Assembly (NCBI RefSeq): GCF_040954645.1
Contig: NC_092803.1
Location: 8,867,230-8,931,229 of the forward strand
Reading direction: 5' to 3'
Source: Diabrotica undecimpunctata
Lineage: Eukaryota > Arthropoda > Insecta > Coleoptera > Chrysomelidae
DNA length: 64,000 nucleotides
Below, piece after piece: positions 11,822-20,441 of this stretch (the first letter of the stretch is position 1; every line of letters begins with the position of its first letter). The notes beneath the pieces are model-generated. The model was not told the origin of the DNA. It ran no database searches and saw only the letters and a list, made by a program, of their open reading frames with translations. The position numbers and the translations under genes are program-made.

Positions 11822-12180
11822 GTAAGTGTTCGATATGTCCACCATTTTCTTTAATTCATTTGTCAATACATTCCATAAAAGATCGTCTCATATTAAATAG
11901 CATCATTGGTTCTAAAGAAACTGCTGCAGTATTTATAATAAGTATTATAAGTATAATAATAATAAACATAATATAATAATAAAGTATTCGTTTGGGAATT
12001 TTATGAATTAAATAATTATATTAATATCTCACCACATGACGAAGGAATATGACTACCACGAACAATCCAACGTTTAGGAAAGTTGTATTTAATTATGTTC
12101 TCACTGCACTTTTCTCTATAATGTGGTGGTGTACCAATCAATAAAATCATTTTATAAAAAATTTAAATAAATCTCACCAT
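11822..12180 (-). pseudogene. Mariner-like transposase C-terminal fragment, left arm
   Basis: Minus-strand reading gives GTPPHYREKCSEN, then NFPKRWIVRGSHIPSS, an AT-rich interruption, and finally the MRRSF...ENGGHIEHL region at about 11822-11900. This is the part after the second catalytic Asp in a family common in insects that carries WFQQDGAPPHY. It lacks the start and both catalytic Asp residues. Confidence 0.7.
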
Positions 12181-12332
12181 TCAAATTACAAGGTAATTCG
12201 CATGTCCATAAAAAATTACAAACGGTACCAAACCATACGATATGCATTTTAAACATGAATTTTAAATAAACGTATGGTTTGGAAAAATTGGTAATTATTT
12301 TTTACGGACATGTGAATTACCTTGTAATTTGA

Positions 12333-12645
12333 ATGGTGAGATTTATTTACATTTTTTATAAAATGATTTTATTTGATTTATTGGAAGAATTGTCATCAAA
12401 CTTAAGGCGAAATATGTGGTTTAAGCAAGATGGTACACCACCACATTATAGAGAGAGGGCAGTGCGAACATACTTAAATACAACTTTACTGAATGTTGGA
12501 TTATTATTATACTTATAATACTTATTATAAATACTGCAGCAGTTTCTTTAGAACCAATGATGCTATTTGATATGAGACGATCTTATATGGAATGTATTGA
12601 CAAATGAATTAAAGAAAATGGTGGACATATCGAACACTTACTTTG
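12333..12645 (+). pseudogene. Mariner-like transposase C-terminal fragment, right arm
   Basis: The plus-strand frame gives LLEELSSNLRRNMWFKQDGTPPHY with the second catalytic Asp in KQDG, then AVRTYLNTTLLNV. After a deletion comes FDMRRSYMECIDK, a TGA, and KENGGHIEHL. This is a degenerate 3' half of the same transposase gene as the left arm. Confidence 0.75.
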
Positions 12646-13549
12646 ACAAAAAGTTTAATGTTATTTAGTTTAACTATTTCTTAATTTGGTTTATAAATAA
12701 TATATTTTGATTATGACTTTAATTTAATACAAAACGTAAAATGTTTGACGTAAAATCCAATTATTCTGTTATTTTGTCAAATCCTACAAATCCTACTATT
12801 CTATCCTGCTAATATATTTATTTTATTTAATATTTCGTTAACTATTAACTTTATTAAAGGTATTTTATACCAAAATTCAGAAGTATTGATGTTTTTGTCT
12901 AATTTTCTTTCGTTGCTTGTAGTAATTGCGTTAAATCTGAAATATGTAGTTGATTTGTAAAATGCGATTATCTCGAAAACTGTTGAGTTTTGAAGTTATT
13001 AACAAGTATACCTTTTTTTTGTTAAAATAATGTATCTTTAATATTTTATATCACAAACACCGGTAACTTAAAGTGCAAAAAAGTTAAGTGCAAATGTATG
13101 CCACATATGTGACACATATGGCGCCCTCTATTAGCTACATTAAAGCATGCATCAAATTATAATTTATGATGTTCAATAGTACCCAGTTATGAATTTTGAT
13201 ACATAAATGTTCACAAACATAAAAGTTATAGTGAAAATTAAAACTTTAAATTTCCATTTTAACACCCTGTATATTTCTTAATATCAACATTTTATTAAAG
13301 GAACTTGACTTAAATCGTAATATTTTAAAGTGCAGAATTTACGGTTTCTTTTTGTACAATTACTTAAGGACCACCCTGTATAAAGTATCCAAAAAATTTG
13401 GTTTACTGATATTGTTCTAGTGGATTTTGAAAACGTTACCCAGTTTTGAAAAATGTACTTTTGATACAAACTCGTTAAAAAAGTATTTTTACTGCAATTT
13501 TGTGTAATAAAATGGTCATATTTATTTTTTTACCACTAGTCACTTATTT

Positions 13550-14035
13550 ATGGTGCATATTGGTTGTCCTCATTGTCCCGTAGAATTTTTTCATAATTCT
13601 ACCCTCTTTGGATATCACGCTGCTCCTTCTATTGGCTTGAGCAATACGAGCTTCGTCGATATTAACCGACCAACCAGTTTTTATTCCCATAAGGTCCATT
13701 ACTGTGATGTTGACTTTAGAGCCTTTATTAAAGGCACAGGCTGCTGTCCAGGCTATCTCGAGCACATCTTTGCCACAACATTTATATTTGGGATCAATTT
13801 ATTAAATTAAATTGTTGTAACTTTCAATATAATTTTGTGTGTTGCGGCTGAGGCATCTGTTTATTAATCGTCCTGACTAAGGGACTCAAACACAGTAAAA
13901 ACATACTTCCTACACTAGGATCGAAAAATGATGTATGTTTGTAAGCCTCAGTGGTTTTCTCGCTGATAAAAACTTGCACCATCCAGGCTTATCTTGTGAT
14001 AACCAACAAGAATTTCTTTTTTCATGCATTCGTTA
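13550..14035 (-). pseudogene. Possible Mutator-like transposase domain relic
   Basis: On the minus strand, KPGWCKFLSARKP lies near 13970. KYKCCGKDVLEIAWTAACAF then leads to NITVMDLMGIKTGWSVNIDE and ARIAQANRRSS (13544-13790). From memory this order (WC...R, then a Cys-rich step, TAAxxFN, GI..G, R...AN) matches the C-terminal region of proteins annotated as Mutator-like transposase domain in insects. Frames shift and there are stops. No terminal repeats were found. Confidence 0.45.
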
Positions 14036-14424
14036 CAGTTTGGATCTCTCTAAATAGCAAGGCTATAAAAAAAGAAATTTCTTAAATAAGTTTTAGAGTT
14101 AACTTAGTTGTTTTAGTTGCGTCGGTTTGGTATTTTCTTTCTGTTTTACATCTCATAATCGCTAATACATGCGCTTACCTACGTAAAGAACACACTCCAA
14201 TTGTCCATCACCGATTTAATTAACTTAAAATGCATTATACAATTCTGTGGATCTTTTAAAAATAATTACGGTTGAATCACTTTCCATTTTCCAGCGGATC
14301 CTTTATGATTAGCTGAACATCAGTTTTGTGTTCTTCGTACCACACAAGGAAACTTCCTTGAGCTCTGATTTTTTTTACTACGTAATAAGCAAAACGAAGA
14401 TTTTACCTCCAAGTCATTTCCCAA
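14036..14424. other. No feature recognised
   Basis: This is AT-rich non-coding DNA between two relics. I see no motif or repeat. Confidence 0.4.
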
Positions 14425-14720
14425 TAATTGAAAAAACGCCTTGACTACATGGAAAAGAAAATGCGAAGGCATGGGAGTACCGGTACGGAACGAATACCTA
14501 TATACGTTAAGCTTTGCAGACGATCAGGTAGTGATTGCACAAGACCAAGACGACCTCAGCTACATGATGAAGAAACTACAAGAAGAATATACCAAGGCTC
14601 GCCTAGATATTAACCTCGCGAAAACAGAGTACCTATCTACAAGTGAAGAAGACATAGAAGATCTACAGATTGATGACAACGTAACAATCAAAGGAAAGGA
14701 TAAATTCATATTTTTTAGTA
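14425..14720 (+). pseudogene. Non-LTR retrotransposon RT fragment with FADD box
   Basis: The frame starting near 14441 reads WKRKCEGMGVPV, then YTLSFADDQVVIAQDQDD, and LDINLAKTEYLS. This is the RT palm motif (F/Y)ADD and the following thumb region. Both flanks of the RT are missing. At 14710-14731 the frame runs out into unrelated sequence. It is a truncated dead fragment of an unknown clade. Confidence 0.8.
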
Positions 14721-16024
14721 GATCTATATAGTGTTTCAGTAAATCACTAAATTGAAGTTGAAATCAGTAGATCTATTCAAAGATCAGTAGGCCTGATAAC
14801 CCTGCGAGAGGTAGTAATGGGCAACGTACAGTCACAAAACATGGCGGTCACATCGAAACTAGCTTCAGTTTTCGAAAGTTGATTAAATGAACGTTACCTG
14901 TCCTCTCCCTTTCCTTGTCTAAGGAAAGAAAGATGGTGGAAAGCTGAACTGGATCCAGTTCAAAACTCGTTCGTGGTGTAAATCAATCCTAAACTGAACT
15001 GCGCTTGCGTACAATCCGGTTACTAAGAGAATTCTGAACTGATTCTGAACTAGTCCATTACTCGTACCGCAAACGAAACTAATAATACTAAGGAATCTTT
15101 TTACGTAAAAAAATCTATTTTTTTTTTATTTAGAAAAGAAAAGTCCTCTTAATATAAATAAACTAAAAACTGCTTGGCAAATTACATCAAATATATCATT
15201 TTGGTGTAATTTTCGCTACAACCGTATTTATTACACTCAAAAATTCATAAGACCTATTTAAGATGATGGTAACATCTCGCATTTCCACCTCCAGCTGAAT
15301 AATAATCCCTGCCGATTCTTCCACTGTTGCTTACAGTTCCGCACCTGTCGTTAAGCTACACTTACTCCAAATTAATGGAATCAGCATTGTCGGCAGTGCG
15401 AACACGCACCAGTCCCTAGAATTCGGCAAGGAAATAGGGAATGTATGTAACGGTGCGTCGGTGGAAAATAATTACAATAAGGTGAATACGACGAATGCTT
15501 TTATAATTAGAGACCAAAGACCTGGGATCCGAGATCGTGAATCGAGATCCCGGACGACCTGACTGGGGGAGCTCGCTACGTCGAATTAGGGATGCCAAAT
15601 TGGTTTAAAGAATATAAACCGATAGTAGACAAAAGGATACCTTAGATAAAAATATATTATTGAAAATTTATACATAATTGACTACACAGGTTACGATTAC
15701 AACGATGAAAAAATTTTTTTGATAAAATTATCTCTATCTTATGTATTTTAGTGTGCTGAGTCCGAAAATCATATTAAAAATGCTGTATCACCCTTCATTC
15801 TTTCACAATTAACATTATAGTTGCATAATTACATTTTATTTTGTTTAAAGAGCAGAGAAATCTAATGTTACTTGGTTGGTAGCACTGTTAGTGAATTGTA
15901 CAACAATCTCTGTTTATTAACAGTTGTATAGTTCCTTTATTCTAATGAGCATAACCTCACTTTTCAGTGTTTGACTCATACGCTTTTAAGTCGCGGTTGT
16001 AAAAACTGTCAAAAACATTACTAA
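14721..16024. other. No feature recognised
   Basis: The composition is mixed. Short open frames here (for example 15416-15598 minus) have no recognisable motifs, and I see no terminal repeats. The stretch may be worn retroelement untranslated sequence. Confidence 0.4.
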
Positions 16025-16854
16025 CTCTGTAAAAAGGTGTATTTTACATATTTTGGTGTGAAAATTGGTGACCAAGACAAAGGTTGGGCTCCTCACAATG
16101 TATGTTATGTTTGTGTTGAGGATTTAAGGAAGTGTTCTAAAAAAAACAGAAAAAGCTTTTAGATTTGCAGTGCCTATGGTATGGAAAGAGCACAAAAATC
16201 ATAATTCAAATGATTGTTATTTTTGTACTGTCCATGTTTCTGGATATAACTCCAAACATAAGAAAGTGATTGTTTATCCTAACATCTCGTCTGCTATCCG
16301 TCCGGTAGAGCATGGACCTGAACTGCCAGTCCCTGAGCCTCCTCTACGTATTGGTGACATTTTAAACACTCATGAATCAGAATCTGATAAAAGTGGTCCA
16401 GGAAGTGATGGTGAATTTCAGTGTCCTTCAGAAAATTTACAACCACAGTTGTTTACACAAACTGAGTTAGATGACGTAGTAAGAGATTTGGGTTTAACAA
16501 AGGAAAAATCTGAATTGCTGGGCTCAAGATTAAAAGAAAATAATTGGTTGTCGCCTGGTACATCTATTTATAAATACAGGTACATAGATCAACAGTTTGC
16601 TCAGTTTTTTAGGCAGGAAGCGGATTTAGTCTACTGTCAGGATATTGGTGGTCTAATTAATGAGGTTGTTATCGAGTATATAAAGATGATTGGAAGCATT
16701 CATCAAAAATAAGTTTAAAAGCTGTACTCTTACACAATGGGAACAATTATGCTTCATTTCTTATTGCTCATTCAGTCCATATGGTAAAGACATATGAAAA
16801 TCTTGACACAATTCTACAGAAAATCAGCTATTCAGCTAACAATTGGAGACCTAG
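16025..16854 (+). pseudogene. Repetitive insect/aphid-type transposon-associated gene, 5' part only
   Basis: The reading begins LCKKVYFTYFGVKIGDQDKG and WAPHNVCYVCVEDLRKCSKK. After a frameshift in an A-rich run near 16155 it continues FAVPMVWKEHKNH and DCYFCTVHVSGYN, a Cys-pair zinc-binding-like region. Then come YPNISSAIRPVEHGPELPVP, FTQTELDDVVRDLGLTKEKS, and LKAVLLHNGNNYASFLIAHS. I recognise the order from a family of highly repeated uncharacterised proteins in insects, whose full form is several hundred residues longer. It stops at NNWRP, where unrelated RT sequence begins. Its biochemical role is unknown. Confidence 0.65.
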
Positions 16855-17018
16855 ACATGGTGTGAACATGTGTAAAAACAACAAGCCGTATAGCAGAAGA
16901 CAATTTGAAAGGCTGCAAAAAAGGTGGAAAGATAATGTACAGTCAACAACGATTGGAACAGAATCAGAGACAGACAAACAGGAGTAATCCTAGTCGCGCG
17001 AAGAAGAAGAAGAAGTAG
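16855..17018 (+). mobile_element. RTE-like 3' end fragment with (GAA)n tail
   Basis: PYSRRQFERLQKRWKDNVQ resembles the C-terminal tail of RT elements (GRPKKRWxDNV). It is followed by a stop and a GAAGAAGAAGAAGAAG tail at about 17000-17015. It abuts the preceding gene relic with no visible spacer. Confidence 0.5.
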
Positions 17019-17040
17019 ACATGATGCTTATTATAATCGA

Positions 17041-17350
17041 GTCTTCTTCTTCTCATTGCGCCGTCTCCTTTCGAAGGTTGGCGATCCAAATGGCAATTGT
17101 AGTTTTGGAAACTGCTGCGCGAAAGATCTCAGCGGATGAGCGGTCGAACCATCTCCTCAGGTCTTTCAGCCACGAGTTCTGGCGTCTTCCTACTGATCTT
17201 TTGCCCTGTACTTTTCCTTCCAGTATAACTTGAAGTAATTCATATCTTTCGCCTCTCAGCACATGACCCAAGTATTGCATTTTCCTCTCTTTGATTATTC
17301 TTAGTAATTCTTTTTGTTTACACATGCGACGAAGTACCTCAACATTAGTA
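17041..17350 (-). mobile_element. RTE-like retrotransposon 3' terminus (near-identical to 53862-54160)
   Basis: The minus strand encodes TNVEVLRRMCKQKELLRI, then YLGHVLRGERYELLQVIL, then WLKDLRRWFDRSSAEIF, ending WIANLRKETAQ and stop, followed by a CTTCTTCTTC (GAA) tail. The same residues occur at 53860-54152 on the other strand. The one amino-acid difference I see is VGRRQ here versus VGGRQ there. The 5' end is lost at the junction with the next relic near 17350. Confidence 0.88.
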
Positions 17351-17399
17351 ATCGAGTACGTCCTCCAAAAAGGTGGTATTCTCTGTATATTTTTCATTT

Positions 17400-18240
17400 T
17401 TGATACTATTCCATTCTTCTACAGTATTCAGTGCATCTGTACTTTGTAGATTTCTTACAGCTATCTTTGTTTTGCCACGATTGCAGTGTCGTCTTCATAA
17501 AGGCGTGTTTCTGGTGTTCTTGGAACGTCTGCTGTATATATATACTATGCAGAAGGGGTGATAAGACCGCCCCCTGTGATACTCTAGCTTCTGGGGCTCC
17601 TTATTCAGATAGAACTGCTCCTATCTGGACCCTGAACCTCCGGTCGCTTAGGTACGAGGAGATGAGTTCCGTCATGTCCGCGTTGTATCCATAATATCTC
17701 ATTTTGGATGTCAATCCTTCATGCCACCGTTTGTCGAAGGCTTTGCTTACATCCAGACAGGCTGCTTCTGTATATTTTGGGTCGTTAAATCCAGCTACTA
17801 TATACTCTGTAAGTCTGAGTACTTGTAGTTCATTGGAATGTTGAGCTCTGAATCCGAATTGTACTTCTGGGATTAATTCTAGCCTCTGTCTCTGATTGGA
17901 GTCTGCTTTGGATGACTCGCTGTAATGTTGTCGAAATTTGTTGTTCTTTCCTGGCTTCTGTATCATACATGGACTTCCTTACATTCGTTTGTGAAGAGCC
18001 TGTATCTTAATATTGCATTTGTTATATTTGTTAAATATACGATTGTCTTCAAAGAACGATACTTTAGAGCCCTGTTAGTGATTTCGTTTGTACCAAATAC
18101 TTTCCTTTTATGATCAATTTCCTTGTTTCTTTGGGTGATGTGTGATTTATTAATTTCGTCTTGTTCTTCGTCTATTTCTAGTTCTGTTCTTTTAACTTCT
18201 TCGATAAGGTCTGTAATAAAATAACTACAGCCCCTACACC
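17400..18240 (-). mobile_element. Jockey-like non-LTR RT relic
   Basis: On the minus strand the relic starts NEITNRALKYRSLKTIVYLTN near 18050-18120. It proceeds to IQKPGKNNKFRQHY, LIPEVQFGFRAQHSNELQVL, DVSKAFDKRWHEGL (catalytic Asp in AFD), LISSYLSDRRFRVQIG, VSQGAVLSPLL, and YEDDTAIV, a changed YADD box. Frameshifts separate the blocks, and a small deletion removes the PISLLP region. It is a dead relic of a Jockey-clade-type element, distinct from the RTE-like fragment beside it. Confidence 0.85.
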
Positions 18241-19231
18241 GAAAGTGAAAAAGTAAAAGTTTTTTATGTGTAGTGACTAACTTGTAACAACTTTGTTATT
18301 TAGCTTTTTTGCCAGAAAAAAATCAAAAAATTGGTTGAATGTATAACATCACAATTTTCAAAGGTAAAAAAAATATAGTAGGCTATGGATCTTATATGCA
18401 AACTTTGCCCAATTTTTCGCATATCAAGGGGTAAACGATTTAAAATTTCCTTATGAAGTAAAATTCAACAGGAAATATGTTAATTAAAACCAAAAATATT
18501 CTCTTTGTTCCCTCGGTTTGCGAAATAAAAATTTTCCGAAATATAAAATCTGCACAAAATTATCTCGCAAGTAAAATCCCCGTATACCGCAAAAAATTCG
18601 CGAGCAAAATATGTATTTTTTCAGCCCAACACAAAAGACTATACTCCAATAATTCTTGCGATAAAAGCATTACCTGGCGGACCACTCTATGGGCGCATTA
18701 ATCTGGAATTCGGGATGATTCTACTAGGCTATCTGTCGGAATCCACAGCCTGAATGCCATAGAAAATGGCGTCATCAAACAAAAGCATGTGCAACTGGAT
18801 AATTAAAACGGGGAGCTTTTCTATTTTCGCAGATCTCTTCCTTTTCCCCGTTCTGGCGCTCCTCTCCAAACGAGAAGGCCAGGAGCGGACCGAGATAACA
18901 ACTTTTTAACCGGTGTGTTGTGGACACAAAAAAAAACTGCAAGATGCATCCACTGTATTATTAACAATAATACAAAACGATCTAATTTGCACAATTGGTG
19001 ACTAGAAATAAACAAAAATAAAACGTATGGTTGTTTGGAATAGCATTTAGTATTTACTCACATATATTTTTTAACATTCTTATTATTATATTAGAATATG
19101 ACTTTAGAGTATATTATTTTATTATAATATGGTCTTAGTTAACTATATTCTAATTACTTATCTTATTAAAAGGTACTTTTTATATCTTTAAATTCTCACG
19201 TTCAAACTGACTGACTCTTATGGTTGTCAAG
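18241..19231. other. No feature recognised
   Basis: 18241-18700 is AT-rich and 18780-18910 is somewhat GC-richer. I see no coding similarity and no terminal repeats. Confidence 0.4.
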
Positions 19232-19745
19232 TTCTGAGAAACGTTCTTCTTAAGGTGCCTTCTCCATTACTGAAGGTTGGCTATAACTACAGCAAATTGC
19301 TCTCTATCTTGAGCTGTTCTTAGTATCGAATGTGTGTCCATGCCTGTCCAGTCTCTTACAGTCTTCAACCAGAAGCATTTTCTTCTTCCTGGACCTCTTT
19401 TTCCTTCCACTTTCCCTTCCATTATAAGTCGTAGAAAGTTGTATTTTTCTTCTCTGTAAATATGTCATAGATAACTCGTTTTTCTGTTTTTTACAATATT
19501 TAGGAGTTCTCTCTCAGTACCCATTCTTCTTAGCACCTCGTTGTTGGTCACGTGCTCTGAGATCTTCAGCATCCTTCGAAAAATCCACATCTCAAAGGCT
19601 TCTATACACCTCATACTTGTAATTCCGAGAGTCCATGTTTCCACTCGTATAGCAATATGGAGTAAATAAACGTTTTTACAAATTGGTATCGGATATCCAA
19701 CGATAGATGAGAGAAACCACTTGTCCTTAATTCTCCCCAAAGCAC
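19232..19745 (-). mobile_element. RTE-like retrotransposon 3' relic
   Basis: The minus strand reads RVETWTLGITSMRCIEAFEM, WIFRRMLKISEHVTNNEVLR, and RMGTERELLNIVKNRK. After a stop it reads EEKYNFLRLIMEGKVEGKRG and GRRKCFWLKTVRDW, ending FAVVIANLQ, with a short GAA tail. These are the last ~170 residues of an RTE-like RT protein. The element is 5'-truncated and interrupted by a stop. Confidence 0.85.
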
Positions 19746-19870
19746 AAAACGCTTTTAAAAGATCAACTGTTTGAGGCTTTTATCTAAATTATTGTAATTC
19801 TTAAAATGGAAATGATTTCCGTACTTGTTAACGGGGATTGGTTCCTAAGCCGACAATCAGGCAGTATATA

Positions 19871-20256
19871 GTAGTTAACAAGACCTCCAGATGATCAGAG
19901 CTGCTGTCTAGCGTCTAAGATGGCGTCTGCTTGCAGTGGTATCACGTCGACCCTTCTGTATCGCGCCGTCGGCCGCCACCGATCTTAAATGTCATCCTTG
20001 CTACAATTTACACATTTCAACAAATGATCTGACTCCTGAACAACAGAATTTTAATAGAAATTAGAAGAAAAAAATAATTACTTCTTGAAATTCAGCTACT
20101 TAATGATGAGCTCTGTGGAGTTGTGTCTGAAATGGAGTCCCTTGACTCAGACGAGAAGGGTAAAAGTAGCTAACAAGACCTCGAGATGACCAGAGCTACA
20201 GTCTAGCGTCTACGATGACGTCTCCTCGTGGTGGTACGACGTCGAGCCCATCTGCA
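19871..20256. repeat. Pair of ~90-bp direct repeats, 296 bp apart
   Basis: GTAGTTAACAAGACCTCCAG at 19871 and GTAGCTAACAAGACCTCGAG at 20167 begin two copies. They also share AGAGCT, CTGTCTAGCGTCTA or CAGTCTAGCGTCTA, and GACGTC/GTCGAC-rich ends. Copy 1 runs 19871-19960 and copy 2 runs 20167-20256. They lie just upstream of an RT relic. A retroelement 5' region is possible but unproven. Confidence 0.7.
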
Positions 20257-20280
20257 CTAGTGATTTATCACTAGTCTAAA

Positions 20281-20441
20281 ACAGGGTTGAAGGAAGTTCT
20301 CAACAGCATAAAATTAGACCTCATCATCATGAAAACATCAAGTTTCTTAGTTGAAAGTTTAAAATCGAGTACGTCAAGGTGACAATGTGTCACCAAAACT
20401 GTTTATAATACTGCTAGAATTTATGTTTTTAAATAACTTGA
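20281..20441 (+). pseudogene. Older RT relic, part 1 (host of nested insertion)
   Basis: Around 20370 the frame reads VRQGDNVSPKLF then IILLEFMFLNNL, which matches the RT block VRQGDxxSPKLF of a second endonuclease/RT clade. It is cut at 20441 by the RTE-like insertion and resumes at 22881. The host sequence supplies the first 18 residues of the long open frame that begins at 20387. Confidence 0.8.

Larger units (their letters stand above)
11176..13297. mobile_element. 2.1-kb inverted dimer of a mariner-like transposon 3' half
   Basis: The sequence is a large imperfect palindrome with arms of about 1 kb and a centre near 12240-12267. The outer ends carry CAGGGTGTTAAAAT (11203) and its complement (ending near 13269). 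The inversion continues about 25 bp beyond, to 11176 and 13297. Each arm encodes, pointing outward, the C-terminal half of the same DDE transposase, and each ends in the GGHIEHL region. The arms have reciprocal deletions: the left lacks about 70 bp present at about 12360-12425, and the right lacks about 100 bp present at about 11970-12075. A transcript would fold into a long hairpin. Confidence 0.88.
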
